Part shown: in pieces, positions 51,606 through 60,121 of the stretch
Layout: every line of letters begins with the position of its first letter
Numbering within the stretch: position 1 is the stretch's first letter
Made by a program: the position numbers and the translations under genes
Source: an uncultured Alphaproteobacteria bacterium
Lineage (GTDB): Bacteria; Pseudomonadota; Alphaproteobacteria; Rhizobiales; Beijerinckiaceae
Length of the DNA: 64,000 nt
Reading direction: 5' to 3'
Assembly (NCBI GenBank): GCA_937988775.1
Contig: CALKHP010000029.1
Span: 1 to 64,000, forward strand
Notes under the pieces: model-generated
What the model was told of the DNA's origin: nothing
What the model saw: the letters and a program-made list of their open reading frames with translations, nothing else
Database searches by the model: none

Positions 51606-52772
51606 TTGAGCAAGATCCGTTCGATCGAGATCGTCGATTTCGAGTTCGATTCCGCCAATAAGGAGCGCACCGGCGTCGGCCAGATGATCACCTTCAAGCG
51701 CGGCTCGTCGATCCGCGCGCTGAAGAACGCCATCGCCATCGAGACCGATGACGGGTTGCGCGGCGAATACGTCACCAACTGGGTCGGCAGCCCGGCGACG
51801 CGCGGCGAGATGGCGATGCTGGCGCCGTTCATGATCGGGCGCGACGCCATGGAGCGCGAGGGTCTGTATGACGACCTCAAGCGCGAGATCCGGCAATGGT
51901 CCGGCATGGGGCACGGCCCGCTCGACATCGCGCTGTGGGACCTTGCCGGCAAGAAATACGGCGCCTCGGTGTCCGAGCTGATCGGCGGCTACCGCAAGCG
52001 CCTGCCGGTCTATGCCTCGACCTATCTCGGCGACGAGCAGGGCGGGCTCGACAGCAAGGAGGCCTATGCCGATTTCGCGCGCGAGTGCTACGAGCGCGGC
52101 TTCCGCGCCTACAAGATCCATGGCTGGAACGATGGCGACGCGCGCCGCGAGGCCGAGAACGTGCTGCATGTCGCAGAGGCCGTTGGCGATCGCATGACGC
52201 TGATGCTCGATCCGGCCAACCAGCTGCGCAAATTCTCCGATGCGCTCTATGTCGGCAGGGCTTGCGACGAGGGCAATTATTTCTGGTACGAGGACCCGTT
52301 CCGCGACAATGGCAAGTCGGCCTTCGCGCATAAGAAGCTGCGCGAGATGATCAAGACGCCGCTGCTCATCACCGAATATGTGCGCGGCATCGAGCCGAAG
52401 GCGGATTTCATCGTCGCCGGCGGCACGGATTACGTGCGCGTCGATCCCGAATACGATCACGGCATCACCGGGGGCCTGCGCATCGCCCATCTCGGCGAGG
52501 CATTCGGCCTCGATGTCGAGGTCCATGCCTGCGGCCCGGCGCATCGCCACCTGATGTCGGCGATGCGCAACAGCAATTTCTACGAACTCGCGCTCGTCGG
52601 CCCGGATTGCCCGAACATGGTCGCGCCCGTCTATACCTGCGGCTATAGCGACCAGCTCGATTGCGTCGGCGCCGATGGCTGCGTCGCGGTGCCGTCCGGG
52701 CCGGGGCTCGGCGTCAGCTACGATTGGGACTTCATCCGCAGGAACGCCGTCGCGACGCAGGTCTATCGATAG
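51606..52772 (+). CDS. Enolase-superfamily (mandelate racemase-type) sugar-acid dehydratase/racemase
   Basis: A 388-aa protein starting at TTG 51,606, with GGAAGGA seven bases before it. The two-domain enolase-superfamily pattern is present: capping domain with GMGHGPLDIALWDLAGKKYG, then barrel motifs KIHG (Lys170, His172), LDPANQ (Asp202), WYEDPF, TEYVRG and EVHACG. These give the metal ligands and acid/base groups. The K-x-H variant suggests a proton-abstraction dehydratase or epimerase, but the substrate cannot be told. With the TRAP genes it forms a catabolic operon. The stop lies in a perfect 34-bp palindrome. Confidence 0.88.
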   Translation: MSKIRSIEIVDFEFDSANKERTGVGQMITFKRGSSIRALKNAIAIETDDGLRGEYVTNWVGSPATRGEMAMLAPFMIGRDAMEREGLYDDLKREIRQWSGMGHGPLDIALWDLAGKKYGASVSELIGGYRKRLPVYASTYLGDEQGGLDSKEAYADFARECYERGFRAYKIHGWNDGDARREAENVLHVAEAVGDRMTLMLDPANQLRKFSDALYVGRACDEGNYFWYEDPFRDNGKSAFAHKKLREMIKTPLLITEYVRGIEPKADFIVAGGTDYVRVDPEYDHGITGGLRIAHLGEAFGLDVEVHACGPAHRHLMSAMRNSNFYELALVGPDCPNMVAPVYTCGYSDQLDCVGADGCVAVPSGPGLGVSYDWDFIRRNAVATQVYR

Positions 52773-52784
52773 ACCTGCGTCGCG
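52751..52784. repeat. 34-bp perfect palindrome over a stop codon
   Basis: CGCGACGCAGGTCTATC is followed immediately by its exact reverse complement, with no loop. The stop codon of the enolase-superfamily gene (52,770-52,772) is inside it. A terminator without T-run, a cruciform or a protein site are all possible. Confidence 0.75.
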
Positions 52785-52907
52785 TCCGCAAGCGCACCAG
52801 ACTTCCATCTGGACCATCGCAGCACATGCATCCGCGATCGATGAAAATCAACGGCAGGGCGGGGGTACACCGATCCGCCAGGCCGAATATGCAGGTTTGC
52901 GGGCGGA

Positions 52908-53054
52908 TCAGTACAAATAGAACAGTGCGCCCAGCATCAGGAGCGACAACAGCATCAGGCCGAACATCAAGGCAATTCCGAACCGTTCGGCCGCCGTTTC
53001 AGGCACGCCGTCCAGATCATCGTCGGCTTCCGGCCGAAGTTCAAAGGCAGGCAT
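52908..53054 (-). CDS. Small single-pass membrane protein
   Basis: A 48-aa protein from ATG 53,054, with an ideal GGGAGGAGG ribosome-binding site six bases upstream. An acidic N-terminus (LRPEADDDLDGVPETAAERF) precedes one membrane helix, GIALMFGLMLLSLLMLGALF. No family recognised. It is likely real because of the strong start signal. Confidence 0.6.
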   Translation of the reverse strand: MPAFELRPEADDDLDGVPETAAERFGIALMFGLMLLSLLMLGALFYLY

Positions 53055-53117
53055 GACCTCCTCCCGACCATGGGGCGCTGACGCCGTATCCGAATTCGGG
53101 TTCCACCCCATTCTGTC

Positions 53118-53143
53118 GCCCGCCGGTGATGTGCCCGGCGGGC
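53118..53143. terminator. GC hairpin between small genes
   Basis: GCCCGCCGG pairs perfectly with CCGGCGGGC around an 8-base loop, between the lipoprotein gene stop (53,161) and the 48-aa gene start (53,054). No strong T-run on the minus strand. Confidence 0.4.
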
Positions 53144-53160
53144 TTCTCATTGCGGCTCAG

Positions 53161-53442
53161 TTAGCAAGCCACCTCGATCGGGTCGCCATATTCGTCATAG
53201 GCGCGGCAATATCCGCCGTATCGGCGCTCGGGCGTGGTGGCCGCGCCGACGATGGCACCGCCCGCGCCACCAATCGCAGCACCAGCCAGCGCGCCCGAGG
53301 GCCGGCCCGTGGCCGCGCCGCCGATGATTGCGCCGGCGCCGGCGCCGAGCAGGCCGCCTGCAACGGCGCGGTCGCTTGGGGAGTCACTCACGCAAGCCCC
53401 GAGGCTGAGTGTCAGCGCGCATATGAGCAGGGTCGATTTCAT
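53161..53442 (-). CDS. Small glycine-zipper lipoprotein
   Basis: A 93-aa protein with a lipoprotein signal ending in the lipobox LGAC (Cys at residue 17). The mature part has a glycine zipper of the form GGLLGAGAGAIIGGAATG, repeated with AGAAIGGAGGAIVGAATT, and ends in a short Tyr/Asp/Cys tail. Glycine-zipper outer-membrane lipoproteins of this size are widespread in alphaproteobacteria; function is unknown. AAAGG precedes the ATG. Confidence 0.85.
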   Translation of the reverse strand: MKSTLLICALTLSLGACVSDSPSDRAVAGGLLGAGAGAIIGGAATGRPSGALAGAAIGGAGGAIVGAATTPERRYGGYCRAYDEYGDPIEVAC

Positions 53443-53562
53443 GGATGGAGCCTTTCATAAAAAAAGGCGGCCGGGTGTTGATCGCCCGATAGGTCCGGCG
53501 AGCCATCAACGACCTGCGCCGCCAACTGGTTCCGCATTGTTCGGTTGGACTGTCTCGCAACG

Positions 53563-53880
53563 TCAGTCGCGCCAGCCACGGTGGTGGCCGCGATCCCGGC
53601 CGCGGTCGTGGTCGCGCTCCCAGCCGCGGTGTCGGCCGCGCTCCCAGCCGTAGTGTCGACCGCGATCCCATCCGCCATCACGGTACATGCGCGGGGGCGG
53701 CCCACGACGATAGCTGGGCACGCAGCGACCCCAGGGGTTCGGATGCCAACCCGGCCCGCAGCCGCCGGCAACGGTCGTGATCGCGGACGGGGCCTCGGTA
53801 GGCGCCAACGGCATGGCCTGAGCGGCGGAAGCCAGCCCGAGGATGCCAGCAGCCGCGACGAAGGTAGCAAGAAGTTTCAT
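53563..53880 (-). CDS. Exported GCG_CRPN-type Arg/Gly/His-rich protein
   Basis: I place the start at ATG 53,880 (MKLLATFVAAAGILGLASAA signal peptide), giving 105 aa. After cleavage the conserved GGCGPGWHPNPWGRCVP segment (the GCG_CRPN pattern) appears, then a C-terminal half made of short repeats of GWERGRHRG and DRGRDRG type. Such proteins are exported, small and uncharacterised. A metal- or polyphosphate-binding role for the basic tail would be a guess. Confidence 0.8.
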   Translation of the reverse strand: MKLLATFVAAAGILGLASAAQAMPLAPTEAPSAITTVAGGCGPGWHPNPWGRCVPSYRRGPPPRMYRDGGWDRGRHYGWERGRHRGWERDHDRGRDRGHHRGWRD

Positions 53881-54155
53881 CGGATCATCTCCTGCGTTGC
53901 CTCCCCATCTCATGCGTCCCGCTGTGAACGAGACATGAAGCGTCCCTTTCACCGTTGTTCAGATTCAATCCCACCGCGAGGTATGCGCCGTCCGGATCGC
54001 GGCTGATCTGGTCGCGCAAGGTGTCGCCCCGATGCTGAGGGTGGCGTCTGCTGCGTCCGCGCATGCACGAAATCTCCTCGCATCAGACACGCAAGGGCCT
54101 TTGAGCGGGAGGATCATCCTCCAGGCTGGCGGGCGACAAACGCGAGGGCCTGCTC

Positions 54156-54383
54156 ATGTACAAGCTGATTATCGCGGCCGGGTTCGGGCTAATCGCCGCG
54201 ATGCCCGCTGCCGCGCAGAGCCAGCAATGCCTTGGCGAATGCGCCGAAGGTTATCAATGGGCTCAGGAAAACGACGTGGCCAACATCCGCGCATGCCCGG
54301 ACAGATCCCGCGAGTTCGCGCGCGGATGCGAGCTCTACATCGACGCCCCGGCAGGCGGCGACAGCGGCGACGATAACGATTGA
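54156..54383 (+). CDS. Small exported protein with cysteines
   Basis: A 75-aa protein: signal peptide LIIAAGFGLIAAMPAAAQS, mature part with four cysteines (QQCLGECAEGYQWA, IRACPDRSREFARGCELYI) that could form two disulphides, and an acidic tail. No family recognised. It stands alone between the minus-strand small genes and tRNA-Leu; 53,881-54,155 shows no gene. Confidence 0.6.
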   Translation: MYKLIIAAGFGLIAAMPAAAQSQQCLGECAEGYQWAQENDVANIRACPDRSREFARGCELYIDAPAGGDSGDDND

Positions 54384-54560
54384 CCGCCGGGGCCGGGGCT
54401 GTCGCCGTCATGGGCGACAAGCCGCAGACCAGGACGTAGCGTGGGAAATATCCCGTGGAGCCACGCGGCTGTCGCGCAGGACGCAGGACGGATTCAGTGG
54501 GTGGCCTGAAGAAGAAAGATTCTCGCAACATATTGATATTGCGAATGTCTTTATGGCGTC

Positions 54561-54645
54561 TGGTGCCCCTGGCCGGAATCGAACCAGCACTCCTTGCGGA
54601 ACTCGATTTTGAGTCGAGCGCGTCTACCAATTCCGCCACAGGGGC
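54561..54645 (-). tRNA. tRNA-Leu(CAA)
   Basis: A class II tRNA on the minus strand: acceptor GCCCCTG/CAGGGGC, D arm with GGCGGAATTGGTAGACGCG, anticodon loop CTCAAAA giving CAA, variable arm, T arm GCTGGTTCGATTCCGGC and encoded CCA (54,561-54,563). No sign of an integrated element beside it. Confidence 0.93.
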
Positions 54646-54752
54646 AACGCGCAAACCGTCTACAGCGTGTCGGGCAGGGCGGTCAATGCGTTCGGCATGC
54701 GCATCGCTAGAAGAACTGCTGTCCGCGCCCGAAAAATGCTCTAAGGAGAGCC

Positions 54753-55334
54753 ATGCTGCGACGCTTCTATAACTGGACCATTGCCTTGTCGGCCAGCCCG
54801 TGGGCCCTGTGGGCGCTGGCCGTGGTGGCTTTCGCCGAAAGCTCGTTCTTTCCGCTGCCGCCCGACCTACTGCTGCTGCCGATGGCGCTCGCCCGGCCGC
54901 GGCGCGCCTGGCTCTATGCGCTGGTGTGCACGGCGTCCTCCGTGCTCGGCGGCATCCTCGGCTATGCGATCGGCGCGCTGCTCTACGACACGGTCGGGCA
55001 CTGGCTGATCGGCGCCTACGGCTATGGCGACAGCCTGCACGAATTCCGCCGGCTCTACCAGGAATGGGGCCAGTGGATCATCCTGATCAAGGGGCTGACG
55101 CCGATCCCCTACAAGCTGGTGACCATCGCCAGCGGCGTCGCTGGCTACAACCTGTTCTGGTTCATCGTGCTGTCGATCATCACGCGCGGCATCCGCTTCT
55201 TCCTGATCGCCGCGCTGATCCACCGATTCGGCGCGCCGATCCGCGATTTCATCGAGCATCGTCTCGGCCTTGTGATGGGCCTATTCGCGGTCGTGGTTGT
55301 CGGCGGCTTCGCGCTGGTTAAATTCGTCGTCTGA
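54753..55334 (+). CDS. YqaA/DedA-family (VTT domain) membrane protein
   Basis: A 193-aa inner-membrane protein of the VTT-domain group: the conserved E-x-SFFPLPPD turn in FAESSFFPLPPDLLLLPMAL, a G-rich segment SSVLGGILGYAIG, and KGLTPIPYKLVTIASGVAGY. Members act in lipid (undecaprenyl phosphate or phospholipid) flipping; the specific substrate here is not known. dsbB follows 17 bases later, so the two are co-transcribed. Confidence 0.9.
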   Translation: MLRRFYNWTIALSASPWALWALAVVAFAESSFFPLPPDLLLLPMALARPRRAWLYALVCTASSVLGGILGYAIGALLYDTVGHWLIGAYGYGDSLHEFRRLYQEWGQWIILIKGLTPIPYKLVTIASGVAGYNLFWFIVLSIITRGIRFFLIAALIHRFGAPIRDFIEHRLGLVMGLFAVVVVGGFALVKFVV

Positions 55335-55351
55335 ACGAGGATATCCCGAAC

Positions 55352-55876
55352 ATGACGCAGACGCCCCAGCCGCACAGCCCCTCGGCCGCCGGCCTCTGGC
55401 CGCTCTGGCTGCTGGTCGTGCTGGCCGTGGCGACGATCAGCGCCGCCTGGTATTACGAACTCGTGCTCGGCTATGTGCCGTGCAAGCTGTGCCTCGAGGA
55501 GCGCATTCCGTATTATGCCGGCATTCCGGTGGCGGTGCTGGCGCTGGCAGCGCCCGCCGTGACGGGCGATGCCAGGCTCGCGCGCGCGCTCGCCCTGCTC
55601 GCCGGCGTGATCTTCCTGGTCGGCGCCGGGCTCGGCGGTTACCATGCCGGCGTCGAGTGGCATTTCTGGCCGGGGCCGGCCGATTGCAGCGGCCGCATGC
55701 CGGGGGCCGGCGGCAGCGCCGGCGACCTGCTCGCGCAGATGAAGGCGACGCGCGTCGTTGCTTGCGACGAGGCGCATTGGTGGTTGTTCGGCCTGTCCTT
55801 CGCCGGCTGGAACGCGGTGATCTCGCTGGTGCTGGCGGGCCTGGGCTTCTCGGCTTTCCTGCGCCTGAAGCGCTGA
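55352..55876 (+). CDS. dsbB: Disulfide bond formation protein B
   Basis: A 174-aa four-helix membrane protein. The first redox pair is CKLCLEERIPYY, the second is formed by ADCSGRM and VVACDEAHWW in the second periplasmic loop. It re-oxidises DsbA and passes electrons to quinone. No dsbA is in the window. Length matches the family. It lies directly after the YqaA-type gene and is convergent with the HNH gene. Confidence 0.92.
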   Translation: MTQTPQPHSPSAAGLWPLWLLVVLAVATISAAWYYELVLGYVPCKLCLEERIPYYAGIPVAVLALAAPAVTGDARLARALALLAGVIFLVGAGLGGYHAGVEWHFWPGPADCSGRMPGAGGSAGDLLAQMKATRVVACDEAHWWLFGLSFAGWNAVISLVLAGLGFSAFLRLKR

Positions 55877-55904
55877 GGCACGCCCTGCTTCTTCGGAAAA
55901 TGCG

Positions 55905-56474
55905 CTACGGCTCGAGCTCGGAATCCCAATACAGGTAGTCGAGCCAGCTCTGGTGCAGGAAGTTCGGCGGGAACAGCCGGCCGTTGCGGTGCAGGTCGGT
56001 GATGGAAGGCTGGAACGGCTTCTGGCGCGGCCACATATGCACATCGGCCGGCATGCGATCGCTCTTGCGCAGGTTGCAGGGCGAGCAGGCGGTGACGACG
56101 TTCTCCCAGGTGGTCAGGCCGCCCTTGGAACGCGGAATCAGGTGGTCGAAGGTCAGGTCGTCGCGCGCGGCGCAATATTGGCAACTGAAGCGGTCGCGCA
56201 GGAAGACGTTGAAGCGCGTGAAGGCGGGGGTGCGCGCCGGCTTGATGTAGGTTTTCAGCGAGACGACCGAGGGCAGCCTGATCTCGCAGCTCGGGCTATG
56301 CACCATGGTGTCGTATTCGGACACGATGTTGACGCGGTCCATGAACACCGCCTTGATGGTGTCCTGCCAGCTCCACAAGGACAGCGGGTAATAACTCAGC
56401 GGCCGATAGTCGGCGTTGAGTACAAGAGCCGGGCATCCTTCCGGCGACATCTCTGGCCTGACATGGATGGTCAC
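55905..56474 (-). CDS. HNH endonuclease
   Basis: A 189-aa protein. The HNH site is complete: RFSCQYCAARDDLTFDHLIP, then SKGGLTTWENVVTACSPCN with two zinc-binding CxxC pairs. The first 80 residues (LVLNADYRPLSYYPLSLWSW) are typical of a widespread chromosomal HNH family of alphaproteobacteria and other phyla. Because the gene sits in core DNA and is common, a repair or house-keeping role is more likely than phage origin, but it is not established. Confidence 0.9.
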   Translation of the reverse strand: MTIHVRPEMSPEGCPALVLNADYRPLSYYPLSLWSWQDTIKAVFMDRVNIVSEYDTMVHSPSCEIRLPSVVSLKTYIKPARTPAFTRFNVFLRDRFSCQYCAARDDLTFDHLIPRSKGGLTTWENVVTACSPCNLRKSDRMPADVHMWPRQKPFQPSITDLHRNGRLFPPNFLHQSWLDYLYWDSELEP

Positions 56475-56594
56475 ACAACCATCTCCAGTCCCGAATCGTG
56501 AATCTACTCCGTGCCCATTTAATCTAGCGCTTGTGTGACGCGCTTGTGAAGCGGGTGATTCGCGGGATGTGCGGCCTCGCGCCCGGCTTGGCGC

Positions 56595-57476
56595 TCAGCG
56601 CGTCGGCACCGGCTTCTCGCCGCGATAATCGTAGAAGCCGCGCCGGGTCTTGCGGCCGAGCCAGCCGGCCTCGACATATTTCACCAGCAGCGGGCAGGGC
56701 CGGTACTTGGAATCGGCGAGCCCGTCATAGAGCACCTGCATGATCGACAGGCAGGTATCGAGCCCGATGAAATCGGCGAGTGCCAGCGGCCCCATCGGGT
56801 GGTTGGCGCCGAGTTTCATCGCGGTATCGATGGCCTCGACCGAGCCGACGCCCTCGTAAAGCGTGTAGATCGCCTCGTTGATCATCGGCAGCAGGATGCG
56901 GTTGACGATGAAGGCCGGGAAATCCTCCGCCATCGTCACCGTCTTGCCGAGCGCCTCGCAGAAGGTCTTGGCGACCTGGAAGGTTTCCTCATCGGTGGCG
57001 ATGCCGCGAATGATCTCGACGAGCTGCATCAGCGGCACCGGATTCATGAAATGAATGCCGATGAATTTCTCCGGGCGGTCGGTGGCAGCCGCGAGCCGGG
57101 TGATCGAGATCGACGAGGTGTTGGTGCCGACGATCGTCTGCGGCGACAGGGCCGGCATCAGCGCGTCGTAAATCTTGCGCTTGACGGTTTCATCCTCGGT
57201 CGCCGCCTCGATGACGAGCTGGCACGGCGCCAGCGCCTCGATGGCGGCGTGGGTATCCTTGACGCGCGCCAGGGCGCCCTGGCGCTCCTGTTCGGTGATG
57301 GCGCCGCGCTGGATCTGGCGTGCGAGATTGCCGTTGATCGTGGCAAGACCGGACTGGATGCGTTCGCTCGAGACGTCGTGCAGCAGCACGTCATAGCCGG
57401 CGAGCGCCGCGACATGGGCGATGCCGCTCCCCATCTGCCCGGCTCCGATCACGCCGACTGTCTTGACCTCGATCAC
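56595..57476 (-). CDS. 3-hydroxybutyryl-CoA dehydrogenase
   Basis: A 293-aa NAD-dependent enzyme: Rossmann GVIGAGQMGSGIAHVAALAG, then LVIEAATEDETVK, GTNTSSISITRLA, HFMNPVPLMQLVEIIRG with the catalytic His, and AFIVNRILLPMINEAI. The C-terminal dimer domain is present and ends GLGRKTRRGFYDY-like. It acts in butyrate/polyhydroxybutyrate or beta-oxidation metabolism. It is downstream of etfBA in the same direction, the usual order in this group, and passes electrons toward ETF. Confidence 0.95.
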   Translation of the reverse strand: MIEVKTVGVIGAGQMGSGIAHVAALAGYDVLLHDVSSERIQSGLATINGNLARQIQRGAITEQERQGALARVKDTHAAIEALAPCQLVIEAATEDETVKRKIYDALMPALSPQTIVGTNTSSISITRLAAATDRPEKFIGIHFMNPVPLMQLVEIIRGIATDEETFQVAKTFCEALGKTVTMAEDFPAFIVNRILLPMINEAIYTLYEGVGSVEAIDTAMKLGANHPMGPLALADFIGLDTCLSIMQVLYDGLADSKYRPCPLLVKYVEAGWLGRKTRRGFYDYRGEKPVPTR

Positions 57477-57566
57477 GCCCGGTTCCCCCTTGTCGCGGTT
57501 TTGCGCGCCCTGCAGCCCCAGCCCGATAATACGCTTCGCCGCAGATCGGCGAAGCGCTTTGTGCCG

Positions 57567-58511
57567 TTAACGGCCGGCTTTCGCCAGTTCCTGTTCGAGT
57601 TCGGGCAGGATGGTGAACAGGTCGCCGACGAGGCCGTAATCGGCGACCTGGAAGATCGGCGCCTCCTCGTCCTTGTTGATGGCGACGATGACCTTCGAGT
57701 CCTTCATGCCGGCGAGGTGCTGGATGGCGCCCGAGATGCCGGCGGCGATGTACAGGTCCGGCGCCACGACCTTGCCGGTCTGGCCGACCTGCCAGTCGTT
57801 GGGCGCGTAGCCGGCATCGACGGCGGCGCGCGAGGCGCCGATCGCCGCGCCGAGCTTGTCGGCAACCGGCTCGATCACCTTCTTGAAGTTTTCCGCGGAA
57901 CCCAGCGCGCGCCCGCCCGAGATGATGATGCGGGCAGCCCCCAGTTCCGGCCGGTCGGATTTCGACAGTTCCTCGCCGACGAAGCGTGACTTGGCCTCGC
58001 CTGCCTCGACCGCGACGGCCTCGACCGTGGCGGAACCGCCCTGGCCCGCCGCCTGGAACGAGGCGGTGCGCACCGTCAGCACCTTCTTGGCATCCTTCGA
58101 CTGCACGGTCTGGATGGCGTTGCCGGCATAGATCGGGCGCTCGAACGTGTCGGGCGACACCACCTTGATGATGTCGGAGACCTGCTGCACGTCGAGCAGG
58201 GCGGCGACGCGCGGCAGGATGTTCTTGCCGTTGGCGCTCGAGGGCGCGACGATCGCGTCGTAGCCGGCGGCCAGCTTGACGATCAGCGTCGCCGTCGGCT
58301 CGGGCAGCATATGGGCGAGGCTGGCATCATCGGCGAGCAGCACCTTCGATACACCGTCGAGCTTGGCGGCGGCGTCGGCAGCGGCCTTGCAGCCGGCGCC
58401 GGCGACCAGCACATCGACAGTGCCGCCGAGCGCTTTCGCGGCGCTCAGCGCCTTGGCGGTGGCATCCTTGATGGTGGTGTTGTCGTGTTCTGCCACGAGC
58501 AGCGTCTTCAT
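57567..58511 (-). CDS. etfA: Electron transfer flavoprotein alpha subunit
   Basis: A 314-aa ETF alpha chain from ATG 58,511. The N-terminal domain starts KTLLVAEHDNTTIKDATAKA; the C-terminal FAD-binding domain is intact with RIIISGGRALGSAENF, APNDWQVGQTGKVVAPDLYI and SGAIQHLAGMKDSKVIVAIN. With EtfB it carries electrons from acyl-CoA and other dehydrogenases to the quinone pool. Start and etfB stop overlap (TGATG). Confidence 0.97.
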   Translation of the reverse strand: MKTLLVAEHDNTTIKDATAKALSAAKALGGTVDVLVAGAGCKAAADAAAKLDGVSKVLLADDASLAHMLPEPTATLIVKLAAGYDAIVAPSSANGKNILPRVAALLDVQQVSDIIKVVSPDTFERPIYAGNAIQTVQSKDAKKVLTVRTASFQAAGQGGSATVEAVAVEAGEAKSRFVGEELSKSDRPELGAARIIISGGRALGSAENFKKVIEPVADKLGAAIGASRAAVDAGYAPNDWQVGQTGKVVAPDLYIAAGISGAIQHLAGMKDSKVIVAINKDEEAPIFQVADYGLVGDLFTILPELEQELAKAGR

Positions 58512-59260
58512 CACAGCACTCCTGCTTCGTTCTTCAGCTTTTCGACCAGTTCGGCGACGGAGCCGACCTTGACGCCGGCCTTGCGGCCCGGCGGCTCGGT
58601 GGTCTTCAGCACGGTGAGGCGCGCCGTCACGTCGACGCCGTAATCGGCCGGCGCCTTTTCCTCGATCGGCTTCTTCTTCGCCTTCATGATGTTGGGCAGC
58701 GAGGCGTAGCGCGGCTCGTTGAGGCGCAGATCCGTGGTGACGATCGCCGGCAGGCTCAGGGCCACCGTCTGCAGGCCGCCATCGACCTCGCGCGTCACCT
58801 GGAGGTTGTCGCCATCGACCGTGACCTTCGAGGCGAAGGTCGCCTGGCCCCAGCCGAGCAGGGCGGCCAGCATCTGGCCGGTGGCGTTCATGTCGTCATC
58901 GATCGCCTGCTTGCCGAGGATCACCAGGCCCGGCTGCTCGGCCTCGACGATGCCCTTGAGCAGCTTGGCGACGGCGAGCGGCTCGACCAGCCCGTCGACC
59001 TTGACATGGATGCCGCGGTCGGCGCCCATGGCGAGGCCGGTGCGGATCGTCTCGGCGGCGCCCTGCGGCCCGACCGAAACCAGCACGATCTCGGTTGCCT
59101 TGCCGGCGTCGCGCAGACGGATCGCCTCCTCGACGGCGATCTCGTCGAACGGGTTCATCGACATCTTCACGTTGGCAAGGTCAACGCCCGAGCCATCCGG
59201 CTTGACCCGGATCTTGACATTGTAGTCGACGACCCGCTTCACGGGCACGAGAATCTTCAT
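58511..59260 (-). CDS. etfB: Electron transfer flavoprotein beta subunit
   Basis: A 249-aa ETF beta chain: MKILVPVKRVVDYNVKIRVK, NPFDEIAVEEAIRLRDAGKA and the AMP-binding GKQAIDDDMNATGQMLAALL are all typical. It is first in the etfB-etfA-dehydrogenase order. A 153-bp gap separates it from the rhomboid gene upstream, where its promoter may lie. Confidence 0.97.
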   Translation of the reverse strand: MKILVPVKRVVDYNVKIRVKPDGSGVDLANVKMSMNPFDEIAVEEAIRLRDAGKATEIVLVSVGPQGAAETIRTGLAMGADRGIHVKVDGLVEPLAVAKLLKGIVEAEQPGLVILGKQAIDDDMNATGQMLAALLGWGQATFASKVTVDGDNLQVTREVDGGLQTVALSLPAIVTTDLRLNEPRYASLPNIMKAKKKPIEEKAPADYGVDVTARLTVLKTTEPPGRKAGVKVGSVAELVEKLKNEAGVL

Positions 59261-59413
59261 CGGTCGCTCTCCATCCGGGGCCGTGCGGCCCCTCTCGTCC
59301 TGTCCGGCATCTGCCTTGCCCGGTTGCGCCGGACCCTAATCACCGGGCGGCGGGCCGTCAACGAAGCTTGGCCGGCATTTGTTGCATTGCACGCTTCGGT
59401 TTCGACCATATTG

Positions 59414-60106
59414 TCAATTTTCATCCTGGCGCCCGAATAGCGGCACCTCGCGCGCCTTGAACACCACGACAAGCGCCGCGCCGACGGCGACGCCGCCGAG
59501 ATGGGCGACCCAGGCGGTCGAGCGATCGGCATCGAGCACGGCATGGCCGAACTGGTACAGAATCCAGGCGCCGATCGCCCATTGCGCCCTGAGCGTCAGC
59601 GGGATGATGTTGAAGATCAGCCCGAAAATATGCACGCGCGGATGCAGCACGAGATAGGCGCCGATCACCGCCGAGACCGCGCCGGAGGCTTCGATCAGCG
59701 GCGATTCCGACAAAGGCGTCGACAGGGCATAGGCGAGACCCGAGAGTGCGCCGCACAGGAGGTAGAACACCAGGAAACGGGCATGGCCCATGGCGTCCTC
59801 GACATTGTCGCCGAAAATCCACATGAACAGCATGTTGGCGCCGAGATGCAGCCAGCCGCCATGCAGGAACAGCGAGGTGAATGGCGTCAGCGCGGTCGCG
59901 ACATGCGGGATGCCGTCAAGATAGCCGTCGCCGACCAGCACGCGCGGGATCAGGCCGAAGCCCATGACGAAGCCCGGCCCGAGATCGAGCACGAGCCCGC
60001 TTTGCAGCAGCACATAGACGGCGACGTTGAGGGCGACGATCAGGCGCGTGACATAGGGCGCCTTCATGCGGCGCAGCGGTACGGTGTCGTGCAGGGGCAG
60101 GAACAT
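59414..60106 (-). CDS. Rhomboid-family intramembrane protease
   Basis: A 230-aa protein with six hydrophobic segments. FLHGGWLHLGANMLFMWIFG gives the HxxxN region, the nucleophile is in EASGAVSAVIGAY, and AWVAHLGGVAVG holds the catalytic His. The residue two before the catalytic Ser is Glu, not the usual Gly of GxSG, so activity may be altered. It lies just after the cobalamin adenosyltransferase gene (16-base gap). Confidence 0.88.
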   Translation of the reverse strand: MFLPLHDTVPLRRMKAPYVTRLIVALNVAVYVLLQSGLVLDLGPGFVMGFGLIPRVLVGDGYLDGIPHVATALTPFTSLFLHGGWLHLGANMLFMWIFGDNVEDAMGHARFLVFYLLCGALSGLAYALSTPLSESPLIEASGAVSAVIGAYLVLHPRVHIFGLIFNIIPLTLRAQWAIGAWILYQFGHAVLDADRSTAWVAHLGGVAVGAALVVVFKAREVPLFGRQDEN

Positions 60107-60121
60107 CGGCCGCGCGCGCCC

